Below, in pieces: positions 8,189-14,887 of a stretch of DNA of 15,156 nt. The notes under the pieces were generated by a model. It had not been told where the DNA came from. It saw only the letters and a list, made by a program, of their open reading frames with translations, and made no database searches. Each line of letters begins with the position of its first letter. The first letter of the stretch is position 1. Source of the stretch: an uncultured Clostridia bacterium (GTDB lineage Bacteria; Bacillota; Clostridia; Oscillospirales; CAG-272). The translations under genes and the position numbers were made by a program. Where the stretch lies: positions 1 through 15,156 of the forward strand of contig CALCTA010000051.1 in assembly GCA_937893945.1 (NCBI GenBank), written 5' to 3'.

Positions 8189-8234
8189 ATGTTGCCCTGA
8201 AATAAAATAAAACGAAAAAAATTTCAAAAAACTC

Positions 8235-8263
8235 TTGACTTAAGAGGTCAAAAGTAGTATTAT
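8235..8263 (+). promoter_or_regulatory. Promoter of the ilvA-ridA leader
   Basis: TTGACT (8235-8240) lies 17 bases before TATTAT (8258-8263). TATAAT also occurs at 8261-8266 but with a 20-base spacer. The promoter immediately precedes the T-box leader. Confidence 0.7.
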
Positions 8264-8275
8264 AATAGTATCATT

Positions 8276-8541
8276 TTCTAAAGGCAATGATGAGGAGCGA
8301 CGAGAGCAGATGCTTTCACAGAGAGCCGCGGCTGGTGTGAGGCGGCAAAGCGCACTTTCGTTAAATCACCTCTGAGCCCACTGTCGAGCGATATTCGGGT
8401 AGAACAGTGCGTATTCCTGCGTTAAAGGATAACGTATTTCAGTACGTAAGAGGTCCCGTAAGGGATAAAAAGAGTGGTACCGCGGAAGCTTTTAAAGCCT
8501 TCGTCTCTTCTAATGAGACGAAGGCTTTGTTTTTTATTTTT
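8276..8541 (+). promoter_or_regulatory. T-box leader, isoleucine specifier, controls ilvA-ridA
   Basis: This 5' leader senses uncharged tRNA and permits read-through of a terminator. The T-box sequence AGAGTGGTACCGCG is at 8471-8484. Its TGGT is placed to pair with a tRNA ending in ACCA. A small hairpin TCCCgtaaGGGA just upstream corresponds to stem III. In the 3' side of stem I the sequence TTAAATCACCTCTGAGC places ATC (8365-8367) at the specifier position, which reads as isoleucine and fits the isoleucine pathway gene downstream. The specifier was placed by comparison with the second T-box in this window and with remembered T-box layouts, not by computed folding. The 379-base gap between the helicase gene and ilvA is mostly this element. 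Confidence 0.9.
8494..8541 (+). terminator. T-box regulated terminator before ilvA
   Basis: A perfect 14-bp stem, AAAGCCTTCGTCTC (8494-8507) with GAGACGAAGGCTTT (8515-8528), encloses a 7-base loop and is followed by GTTTTTTATTTT. Binding of uncharged tRNA to the T-box just upstream would favour the alternative antiterminator. Confidence 0.92.
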
Positions 8542-8567
8542 GGAAATAACCGAAAGGAAATATAATT

Positions 8568-9764
8568 ATGCTTACACTTGATAAGATCTATCAGGCATCA
8601 TTCGTGCTCAAGGACGTTGTCAGAAAGACTGCGCTCCAGCCCTCCCCAAAGCTCAATCCTAAGAGCGAGGTGTATCTTAAGACCGAGAATCTTCAGCTTA
8701 CAGGCTCATTTAAGGTCAGAGGCGCGGGCTTTATGATCTCTCAGCTTTCAAAAGAAGAGAAGGAGAAGGGAGTTATCGCTTGCTCGGCAGGAAATCACGC
8801 GCAGGGCGTGGCTCTTGCGGCTCAGAAATACGGCATCAAGGCAGTTATCTGTCTGCCCGACGGTGCGCCTATATCTAAGGTCGAGGCAACCAAGAGCTAT
8901 GGCGCTGAGGTAGTAATGGTTCCCGGTGTTTACGACGATGCTTATAATCACGCGCTTAAGCTTCGCGACGAGAAGGGCTACACATTCGTTCATCCCTTTG
9001 ATAACGAGGACGTTATCGCAGGTCAGGGAACGATAGGGCTTGAAATACTCAACGAGCTTGAGAATATAGATGCGGTGGTAGTTCCGATAGGCGGAGGCGG
9101 TCTTATCTCGGGTATCGCATACGCCATCAAGCATCTCTCTCCCAATACCAAGGTATATGGCGTTCAGGCAGAGGGTGCGGCGAGTATGTATAAATCTGTC
9201 AAGGACGGAGTAAGAGGCAGGCTCAATTCCGTATCTACCTTTGCAGACGGTATCGCGGTCAAGGAGCCTGGCGTAAACACCTTTGAGATCTGCTCGCAGT
9301 ACGTTGACGATATCGTAACCGTTTCTGAGGATGAGACTTCTTCGGCAATCCTCGCGCTTATTGAGCAGCATAAGATGATAGCCGAGGGTGCGGGCGCAGT
9401 TGCCGTTGCGGCGGTTATGTTCAACAAGCTTCCCGTTGAGGGCAAGAGAGTTGTATGCGTGGTCTCGGGCGGTAATATTGACGTTACCATTCTTTCGAGA
9501 GTTATCGAGCGCGGACTTCTTACTTCGGGACGAACCTGCAATCTTTGCATCGAGCTTATGGATAAGCCCGGTCAGCTTCGCGAGGTATCGACCATATTCG
9601 CAGAGCTTGGAGCAAACGTCATCTCGGTACACCACGAGAGAGCGAGTGAAAAGATGAATATCAACGGATGCTTCTTACGTATCGTACTTGAGACCAAGAA
9701 TTACGAGCATATTGCACAGGTCAAGAGCGCGCTTGTTGAAGCAGGCTTCAGAATAGTAAACTGA
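8568..9764 (+). CDS. ilvA: Threonine dehydratase with one ACT domain
   Basis: This PLP enzyme deaminates L-threonine to 2-ketobutyrate and ammonia, the entry step to isoleucine. Of 398 residues, about 1-320 form the fold-type II catalytic domain. The PLP lysine is K49 in TGSFKVRGA, the substrate loop is ACSAGNHAQGV, and the phosphate-binding loop is GGGGLISG from residue 175. A single ACT domain (about 323-398, starting TCNLCIELMDKPGQL) follows. This resembles the shorter IlvA/TdcB-like form rather than the ~510-residue E. coli IlvA with a double regulatory domain. The isoleucine T-box argues for a biosynthetic role, and the ACT domain suggests an additional allosteric control. AAAGGA at 8553-8558 precedes the ATG. 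ridA follows 34 bases after the stop. Confidence 0.95.
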   Translation: MLTLDKIYQASFVLKDVVRKTALQPSPKLNPKSEVYLKTENLQLTGSFKVRGAGFMISQLSKEEKEKGVIACSAGNHAQGVALAAQKYGIKAVICLPDGAPISKVEATKSYGAEVVMVPGVYDDAYNHALKLRDEKGYTFVHPFDNEDVIAGQGTIGLEILNELENIDAVVVPIGGGGLISGIAYAIKHLSPNTKVYGVQAEGAASMYKSVKDGVRGRLNSVSTFADGIAVKEPGVNTFEICSQYVDDIVTVSEDETSSAILALIEQHKMIAEGAGAVAVAAVMFNKLPVEGKRVVCVVSGGNIDVTILSRVIERGLLTSGRTCNLCIELMDKPGQLREVSTIFAELGANVISVHHERASEKMNINGCFLRIVLETKNYEHIAQVKSALVEAGFRIVN

Positions 9765-9798
9765 TTACATAAACTACAAAAAAACGGAGGATTTGAAA

Positions 9799-10170
9799 AT
9801 GGAAAAGATATATACTAAAAACGCACCTGATGCAATAGGACCTTACTCTCAGGCAGTAAAATGCGGCAATATGCTGTTTACCTCAGGACAGATAGCGATA
9901 AACCCTGCGACAAGTCAGGTAGAAGCTACCGATATCGAGGGACAGACCGAACAGGTCTGCAAGAATCTCTGCGCTTTGCTTGAAGCTGCGGGAAGCTCCG
10001 CAGAGAAGGTCGTAAAGACCACCTGTTTCCTTGCTGACATGGGTGATTTTGCGGCATTCAACGGTGTTTATGCTAAGTATTTTATATCAAAGCCGGCACG
10101 CTCCTGCGTGGCTGTAAAGACTCTGCCGAAGAACGTTCTTGTAGAGGTAGAGGTAATAGCTGAAATTTAA
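9799..10170 (+). CDS. ridA: RidA, 2-iminobutanoate/2-iminopropanoate deaminase
   Basis: RidA hydrolyses the enamine/imine intermediates released by PLP dehydratases such as IlvA, protecting other PLP enzymes and speeding 2-ketobutyrate formation. The 123-residue length is standard for this trimeric cytoplasmic protein. Family motifs are AIGPYSQAVK near the N-terminus, LFTSGQIAINP, and the signature PARSCVAVKTLPKNVLVEVE with the active-site arginine at R101. The ATG at 9799 is used because GGAGG (9786-9790) lies 8 bases upstream; a TTG at 9793 is too close to that site. It directly follows ilvA in the same orientation with no promoter between, so it should share the isoleucine T-box control and act on the product of its partner enzyme. 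Confidence 0.96.
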   Translation: MEKIYTKNAPDAIGPYSQAVKCGNMLFTSGQIAINPATSQVEATDIEGQTEQVCKNLCALLEAAGSSAEKVVKTTCFLADMGDFAAFNGVYAKYFISKPARSCVAVKTLPKNVLVEVEVIAEI

Positions 10171-10204
10171 CGCTGATATATAACATATATAGTAATATCT
10201 TGTA

Positions 10205-10257
10205 TTTAATATGCACAAAAGAAGATGGCATAGACTATCTGATTTGTGCATATTAAA
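10205..10257. repeat. 15-bp perfect inverted repeat between ridA and the second T-box
   Basis: TTTAATATGCACAAA (10205-10219) is the exact reverse complement of 10243-10257, with a 23-base loop that holds a smaller AGAT/ATCT pairing. No T-run follows on either strand, so it is not a standard intrinsic terminator. It begins 34 bases after ridA and ends 28 bases before the next -35. It may protect the ridA mRNA 3' end or bind a protein. Confidence 0.7.
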
Positions 10258-10285
10258 CCAAATTGAAAAAACAAAAGTAAATTAC

Positions 10286-10314
10286 TTGACAAAGGCTCGA
10301 TTTAATGATAGAAT
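10286..10314 (+). promoter_or_regulatory. Promoter of the ilvB-ilvN-ilvC leader
   Basis: A perfect TTGACA (10286-10291) and TAGAAT (10309-10314) are separated by 17 bases, with TG at 10306-10307 giving an extended -10. Transcription would start just before the second T-box. Confidence 0.82.
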
Positions 10315-10319
10315 AGTTC

Positions 10320-10606
10320 TATAATTTTTCAAGGCGTTGAAGGGAATAAGTAATTTGCGTGGCGCTTTCAGAAAGCCGGTGGTTGATGTGAATCGGTAGC
10401 GTGCTCAGACGAAACTCCTCCCTAAGCTTCTGTCCGAAGATCTGCGAGTGCAGATTGTGTAGGCACGGACGGTTTGTTCCCGTTATCTTGAACAGCTTCA
10501 TTATTTCAGTGAAGAACGAGCGGCTGCTATTTTGCAGCAATAAGAGTGGTACCGCAGAGAGTCATCGACCTTTGTCTCTTTAACGAAAGAGATAAGGGTC
10601 TTTTTT
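10320..10606 (+). promoter_or_regulatory. T-box leader, leucine specifier, controls ilvB-ilvN-ilvC
   Basis: The T-box sequence AGAGTGGTACCGC is at 10543-10555, again with TGGT for a tRNA ending in ACCA. A hairpin GCTGC-TATTTT-GCAGC just upstream fits stem III. At the specifier position, in GAAACTCCTCCCTAAGC, the codon is CTC (10415-10417), leucine. This matches the CUC specifier known for the B. subtilis ilv-leu leader. The base after CTC is C rather than the more usual purine, so the assignment is good but not certain. The 473-base gap between ridA and ilvB holds the inverted repeat, the promoter and this leader. Confidence 0.9.
10567..10606 (+). terminator. T-box regulated terminator before ilvB
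   Basis: A 15-bp stem pairs 10567-10581 (GACCTTTGTCTCTTT) with 10586-10600 (AAAGAGATAAGGGTC), including two G-U pairs, around the loop AACG. TTTTTT follows at 10601-10606. Confidence 0.9.
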
Positions 10607-10643
10607 GGTACTAACGCCAAGGAATATAATTCAGGAGGTTGAT

Positions 10644-12305
10644 ATGATTTTAAACGGCTCTGAGATACTTGCCAACGTATTGATCGAAGAGGGTGTAGAT
10701 ACTGTTTTCGGTTATCCCGGAGGAGCAGTGCTGAACATTTACGACGCACTTTATAAATACAGCGACAAGATCACGCATTATATGACCGCGCACGAGCAGG
10801 GCGCGTCTCACGCCGCAGACGGATACGCACGTTCTACGGGTAAGACAGGAGTGGTAATCGCGACTAGCGGCCCCGGTGCTACTAATCTTGTAACAGGTAT
10901 TGCTACCGCTTATATGGACAGCGTTCCTATGGTAGCTATCACGGGTAACGTATCCACACCTCTTATAGGCTGCGATAGCTTTCAGGAGGTCTATATAACC
11001 GGTATTACGATGCCGATAACCAAGCACAATTTCGTTGTAAGAAAGGTAGAGGATCTTGCAGACACGCTTCGCGACGCATTCAGAATTGCCGCAAGCGGTC
11101 GCCCCGGTCCTGTGCTTGTTGATATTCCTAAGGATATAACTGCCGCAAAAACTACGTATTTCCCTAAGCCAAAGGACAATTCACCCCTGAGAACCGATAA
11201 GGTGGTAGGAAACCTTGAGGAGATAGCTGAGCTTATCAACAGAGCTGAGCGTCCTTTCATCTACTTTGGAGGTGGAGTAAGGCTTTCGGAGGCATCGGAC
11301 GAGCTTCGTGAGCTTATCCTTAAGGCAGATATTCCTGCTGCATATACGCTTATGGCGGCAGGTGTTCTCGGATACGGTGAACGCAATAATCTCGGACTTA
11401 TGGGAATGCACGGTAATTATTCCGCCAACTGTGCCGCCAACAGAGCAGACGTGATGATAGCTATAGGAACTCGCTTCAGCGACAGAGTTGCTCTGAACAC
11501 TCAGAAATTCGGACATAACGCGAAGATCGTTCACATCGACATAGACTCTGCTGAGATAAACAAAAACATCACGGCTGACTACACGATTATCGGAGACGTT
11601 AAGGCGGTGCTCCGCAAGTTGCTTCCGAGCATCAAAAAGACTAATCATAACGCTTGGATCGCAAATATCGAGGAGTGGAAGAAGGACGACTATGTTCCCG
11701 AGGACAGCGACGAATGCCTCAAGCCTCATTTCGTTATTGAGACGGCATGTAAGGCGGCAGGAGAGGATGCTATCTTTGTAACAGACGTAGGTCAGCATCA
11801 GATGTGGGCAGCGCAGTTCATTCACCATACCAAGCCCCGCAACTTCTTAACTAGCGGTGGACTTGGAACTATGGGCTACGGATACGGCGCGGCAATAGGC
11901 GCAAAGGTGGCAAATCCCGACGTTCCTGTGATACATTTTACGAGCGACGGCTCATTCCACATGAATATGAACGAGCTTTGTACTGCTGTAAGCTACAAGA
12001 TACCCGTTATAACTGTCATTCTCAATAACGCCGTTCTCGGAATGGTTCGACAGTGGCAGGCGGTGTTCTACGGAAGAAGATTTGCGTCCAGCGAGCCTGA
12101 GCGCGTTACAAATTACGCTAAGGTCGCAGAGGGATTTGGCGGTGTCGGATACAGATGTACGACTCCCGCAGAGTTTGAAGAAGCAATGAAGAAGGCGATG
12201 AATGCCGATGGTCCTGTATGGATAGAGTGCGTTATCGACCGCGAGGAAAAGGTTCTTCCTATGATCCCCGCAGGTGGAACTGTCCACGATACCATTTTTA
12301 AATAA
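10644..12305 (+). CDS. ilvB: Acetohydroxyacid (acetolactate) synthase, large subunit
   Basis: This ThDP- and FAD-dependent enzyme condenses pyruvate with pyruvate or 2-ketobutyrate, the first common step of valine, leucine and isoleucine synthesis. The 553 residues hold an N-terminal ThDP-binding domain with the catalytic glutamate E51 in TAHEQGASHAADGYA, a central FAD-type domain (about 190-330), and a C-terminal ThDP domain with SDGSFHMNMNEL (434-445) and the closing NN at 461-462. The first residue of the usual GDG motif is Ser here. The segment MVRQWQ carries the conserved Trp of the active-site channel. The start is fixed by AGGAGG (10633-10638), 5 bases before the ATG; the frame is open back to 10605, but that lies in the terminator. 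ilvN follows after 18 bases. Confidence 0.96.
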   Translation: MILNGSEILANVLIEEGVDTVFGYPGGAVLNIYDALYKYSDKITHYMTAHEQGASHAADGYARSTGKTGVVIATSGPGATNLVTGIATAYMDSVPMVAITGNVSTPLIGCDSFQEVYITGITMPITKHNFVVRKVEDLADTLRDAFRIAASGRPGPVLVDIPKDITAAKTTYFPKPKDNSPLRTDKVVGNLEEIAELINRAERPFIYFGGGVRLSEASDELRELILKADIPAAYTLMAAGVLGYGERNNLGLMGMHGNYSANCAANRADVMIAIGTRFSDRVALNTQKFGHNAKIVHIDIDSAEINKNITADYTIIGDVKAVLRKLLPSIKKTNHNAWIANIEEWKKDDYVPEDSDECLKPHFVIETACKAAGEDAIFVTDVGQHQMWAAQFIHHTKPRNFLTSGGLGTMGYGYGAAIGAKVANPDVPVIHFTSDGSFHMNMNELCTAVSYKIPVITVILNNAVLGMVRQWQAVFYGRRFASSEPERVTNYAKVAEGFGGVGYRCTTPAEFEEAMKKAMNADGPVWIECVIDREEKVLPMIPAGGTVHDTIFK

Positions 12306-12323
12306 TCAAATAAGGAGAAGGAT

Positions 12324-12818
12324 ATGAAGAAACAGTGTATGGTGCTTCTCGTTGAAAACAATGCGGGCGTTCTTGCCAGAATATCTTCCTTGTTTGTTCA
12401 GAGAGGCTTTAACATAGATTCCTTGACTGTGTCTCCGACAGAAATAGAGAGCCTGTCAAGAATCACAATTGAAACGACGGGTGATCTGAAAACGATAAAT
12501 CAGATCATCAAGCAGACCGCAAAGCTCAACGAATCAAAGCTTGTATTCTCGGTCGAGCCTGAGTTCAGCCTTATTCGTGAGATACTTCTTGTAAAATTCG
12601 CAAGCGACAACAAAAACGCCGATACTCTTGCAAAAATAATCGCCGATTACGGCGCAAGGATAATCGACAACACGGGCGGATGCTTTGTAGTTGAGCTTTC
12701 CGATGCTCCTCATAAAATCGACGATTTTCTTGATGAGGTCAAGGATCTTGAGCTTGTTGAGATGTGCCGTTCGGGAGCTATCGCGATGGAACGCGGCAGC
12801 GTAGCCTACGATATCTGA
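12324..12818 (+). CDS. ilvN: Acetohydroxyacid synthase, small regulatory subunit
   Basis: The small subunit activates the catalytic subunit and confers feedback inhibition by valine or a related amino acid. The 164 residues have an N-terminal ACT domain beginning CMVLLVENNAGVLARISSLF, with the typical QRGFNIDSLTV, and a C-terminal domain with ILLVKFAS and the end block LVEMCRSGAIAMERG, as in the IlvH/IlvN family. The length matches the family (about 160). The ATG follows AAGGAG at a 6-7 base spacing. It is translationally close to ilvB, as expected for subunits of one complex. Confidence 0.96.
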   Translation: MKKQCMVLLVENNAGVLARISSLFVQRGFNIDSLTVSPTEIESLSRITIETTGDLKTINQIIKQTAKLNESKLVFSVEPEFSLIREILLVKFASDNKNADTLAKIIADYGARIIDNTGGCFVVELSDAPHKIDDFLDEVKDLELVEMCRSGAIAMERGSVAYDI

Positions 12819-12862
12819 TTGATTAAATTAATTTACTATAAAATTTCAAAGGAGAAATGAAA

Positions 12863-13873
12863 ATGATTACTAAGTATTATGATTCTGATTGCAATATCGC
12901 GCTGCTTGACGGTAAGACCGTGGCAGTTATCGGCTTTGGAAGCCAGGGACATGCGCACTCTATGAACCTCGCAGAGAGCGGCTGCAACGTAGTTGTAGGT
13001 CTCCGCAAGGGAAGCGGACATTGGCAGAAGGCTGCTGACTTTGCCGCAGCTCATCCTAACTTCAAGGTTATGGAGGTAGAGGAGGCTGCAAAGGCGGCTG
13101 ATATCGTTATGATGCTCGTTCCCGATGAGCTTGCTGCTGATATCTACAACAAGCAGGTAGCTCCTTACATGAAGGACGGCGACGTTCTTATGTTCGCTCA
13201 CGGATTCAATATCCACTTCAATTTCATTCAGCCCGCTAAGAACATAGACGTTATCATGGTAGCTCCCAAGGGTCCCGGACATACCGTAAGAAGCCAGTAC
13301 GTTGAGGGCAAGGGCGTTCCCAGCCTCATCGCTATCCATCAGGACTACTCTGGCAAGGCTAAGGATTATGCTCTCGCATACGCTTGCGGAATCGGTGCAG
13401 GCAGAGCAGGTATTCTTGAGACCAGCTTCAGAGAAGAGACCGAGACTGACCTCTTTGGTGAGCAGGCAGTGCTTTGCGGCGGTGTAACCGAGCTTATGAA
13501 GGCAGGCTTTGACACTCTCGTTGAGGCAGGCTATGAGCCTGAGATGGCTTACTTTGAGTGTATCCACGAGATGAAGCTCATTGTTGACCTTATCAACAAC
13601 GGCGGATTTGCTATGATGAGATATTCTATTTCCAACACCGCAGAGTACGGTGATTACAGAACCGGTAAGAGACTTATCACCGAGGAGACTCGCAAGGAGA
13701 TGAAGAAGGTCCTTGAGGAGATCCAAAACGGTACTTTTGCATCTGAATTTATGCAGGAATTTTCTGCTGGCAGAAAGGCTAAGTTCCTTGCAACTCGCCG
13801 CAAGGAGAGCGAGCATCAGCTTGAGAAGACGGGCGCAGAGCTCCGTCAGATGATGAGCTGGCTCAAGAAGTAA
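12863..13873 (+). CDS. ilvC: Ketol-acid reductoisomerase, class I
   Basis: This enzyme isomerises and reduces acetolactate or acetohydroxybutyrate to the dihydroxy acid, using Mg and NAD(P)H. The 336 residues hold a Rossmann domain with VIGFGSQGHAHSMNL and the cofactor loop GLRKGSGHWQKA, whose Arg and Ser suggest NADPH. A helical domain carries the metal ligands D196 and E200 in DLFGEQ, and E232 and E236 in ECIHEMKLIVDLI. One knotted domain and this length define class I. I place the start at the second ATG (12863) because AAAGGAG (12848-12854) is then 8 bases away; the ATG at 12857 would be only 2 bases from it. It is the third gene after the leucine T-box. Its product leads to valine, leucine and also pantothenate. 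Confidence 0.96.
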   Translation: MITKYYDSDCNIALLDGKTVAVIGFGSQGHAHSMNLAESGCNVVVGLRKGSGHWQKAADFAAAHPNFKVMEVEEAAKAADIVMMLVPDELAADIYNKQVAPYMKDGDVLMFAHGFNIHFNFIQPAKNIDVIMVAPKGPGHTVRSQYVEGKGVPSLIAIHQDYSGKAKDYALAYACGIGAGRAGILETSFREETETDLFGEQAVLCGGVTELMKAGFDTLVEAGYEPEMAYFECIHEMKLIVDLINNGGFAMMRYSISNTAEYGDYRTGKRLITEETRKEMKKVLEEIQNGTFASEFMQEFSAGRKAKFLATRRKESEHQLEKTGAELRQMMSWLKK

Positions 13874-13882
13874 AAAAATTCC

Positions 13883-13914
13883 CTCATATCCTCGGCTGTT
13901 GCCGAGGATATGAG
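13883..13914. other. 14-bp perfect hairpin between ilvC and coaX
   Basis: CTCATATCCTCGGC (13883-13896) and GCCGAGGATATGAG (13901-13914) pair perfectly around TGTT. On the plus strand no U tract follows, while an A7 run (13872-13878) precedes it. It therefore has terminator form only for minus-strand transcription, where no gene is seen. On the plus strand it may stabilise or process the ilvC mRNA, or weakly attenuate coaX. Confidence 0.65.
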
Positions 13915-13933
13915 AAACACGCAGGAGAAGGTT

Positions 13934-14725
13934 ATGTTGCTTTGTATCAATGTAGGAAACTCAATAATTTCCCTTGGTTGCTTTGAGGACGAGGGAAATA
14001 TGGTCGCGTCCTTTGATATTTCAAGCGACGTAAGAAAGACCTCAGACGAATACCTTTATACAGTTAAAAGCATTTTGAACGATAATGGGATAATTGCCGA
14101 AAATATAAGTGGCGCTATAGTTTCATCTGTCGTTCCGACATTGACAGATACTGTTAAGAAAACTGTCGTTAAGCTTACGGGCAAGCAACCTCTTATGGTA
14201 GGACCCGGAGTAAAGACCGGATTTCACATCAGAATTGATAATCCGTCGGAGCTTGGCGCGGATATGGTCGCTAACACCGCGGCGGCGATCAGCAAAGGTG
14301 TTGATGGAAAGCCAATCATCATTGCCGACCTCGGCACAGTGAATACGCTTTCTGCTATCAATAAAAGGGGAGAGTACGTGGGATGCGCTATTTTTCCGGG
14401 AACTCAGCTTTCCTTTAATATGCTTCATAGTGAGGCGGCACTTTTGCCGAGCATAAATACAGGAGATCACTCAAAGGCAATAGGAAAGAATTCTCAGGGT
14501 GCGGTACGTTCAGGCGTTCTGCTTGGAGGAGCCATGGCTGTTGACGGCTTGGTATCTAAGTTCTGCGCTGAGATGGGCGTTGCTATAGAAGACACCCTGC
14601 TTATTGCTACGGGAGCTCAGGCAAGCGCATTGCTTTCGCGCATGGCAAGCGAGTTCTCTTACGACGAGCATCTTACGCTCAAAGGACTTTACTATATTTA
14701 CAAAAACAATCAAACTGATCTTTGA
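13934..14725 (+). CDS. coaX: Type III pantothenate kinase (CoaX), divergent active site
   Basis: CoaX phosphorylates pantothenate, the first step of coenzyme A synthesis. The 263 residues align along their whole length with remembered CoaX sequences, for example SGAIVSSVVP, the VGPGVKTG segment, and the C-terminal LTLKGLYYIY. Several conserved positions differ. The usual DxGNT is NVGNS at 6-10. GADR is GADM (108-111), keeping the aspartate but losing the arginine. DFGTATT is DLGTVNT (132-138). The GG of GGxIxPG is GC, and TGG is TGA. The ATG at 13934 is chosen from AGGAG (13923-13927) at 6-base spacing; an ATG at 13910 lies inside a hairpin. It may be active with altered kinetics or be a paralogue with another role. 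The ECF subunit downstream suggests a vitamin salvage link. Confidence 0.88.
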   Translation: MLLCINVGNSIISLGCFEDEGNMVASFDISSDVRKTSDEYLYTVKSILNDNGIIAENISGAIVSSVVPTLTDTVKKTVVKLTGKQPLMVGPGVKTGFHIRIDNPSELGADMVANTAAAISKGVDGKPIIIADLGTVNTLSAINKRGEYVGCAIFPGTQLSFNMLHSEAALLPSINTGDHSKAIGKNSQGAVRSGVLLGGAMAVDGLVSKFCAEMGVAIEDTLLIATGAQASALLSRMASEFSYDEHLTLKGLYYIYKNNQTDL

Positions 14726-14762
14726 TAACAACAGACTGAATAGTCTTAGTTATAAATTTTAA

Positions 14763-14813
14763 GCACCGTACCCTTTTCGGACGGTAGCATTGGGTGAAAG
14801 TCCCAAAAAGGAG
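14763..14813 (+). promoter_or_regulatory. Structured leader, possible pseudoknot on a ribosome binding site
   Basis: ACCGT (14765-14769) pairs with ACGGT (14781-14785), extendable by GC/GC with a bulged A. The loop contains CCTTTT (14772-14777), complementary to AAAAGG (14806-14811), which overlaps the ribosome binding site AGGAG (14809-14813) of the small ORF at 14821. A second hairpin TGGG/CCCA (14791-14805) lies between. This is an H-type pseudoknot layout like that of some translational riboswitches, such as preQ1-II. I could not assign it to a known class. Confidence 0.4.
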
Positions 14814-14820
14814 AAAACAT

Positions 14821-14874
14821 ATGCAAACCAAAACAACTTTCAAGACAGCACTTATGGCTGTACTTTGTGTTTGA
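14821..14874 (+). CDS. 17-residue small ORF upstream of the ECF gene
   Basis: The ORF MQTKTTFKTALMAVLCV has a good ribosome binding site (AAAAAGGAG, 7 bases before the ATG) and ends in TGA at 14872. That stop overlaps GAGGAGGG, the ribosome binding site of the next gene, so translational coupling is possible. The sequence looks like the start of an ECF S-component membrane protein, a basic end followed by a helix. It may be a leader peptide or the truncated remnant of a former gene. Confidence 0.5.
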   Translation: MQTKTTFKTALMAVLCV

Positions 14875-14887
14875 GGAGGGTAAGAGA

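Noticed and set aside
8189..8232. Terminator after the helicase gene (TGAAAT...ATTTCA)
   Set aside because: It is a 6-bp AT-only stem with an 18-base loop and no T-run; too weak to call.
8235..8251. TTGAC/GTCAA inverted repeat over the -35 of the ilvA promoter as an operator
   Set aside because: The arms are only 5 bp and one is the -35 itself, so chance is likely. The T-box explains regulation.
10605..10643. Upstream TTG start of ilvB at 10605
   Set aside because: It lies in the U tract of the T-box terminator. AGGAGG serves the ATG at 10644.
14733..14760. AGACT-GAAT-AGTCT as a terminator after coaX
   Set aside because: It has a 5-bp stem and only a short, interrupted T-rich tail, so it is not convincing.
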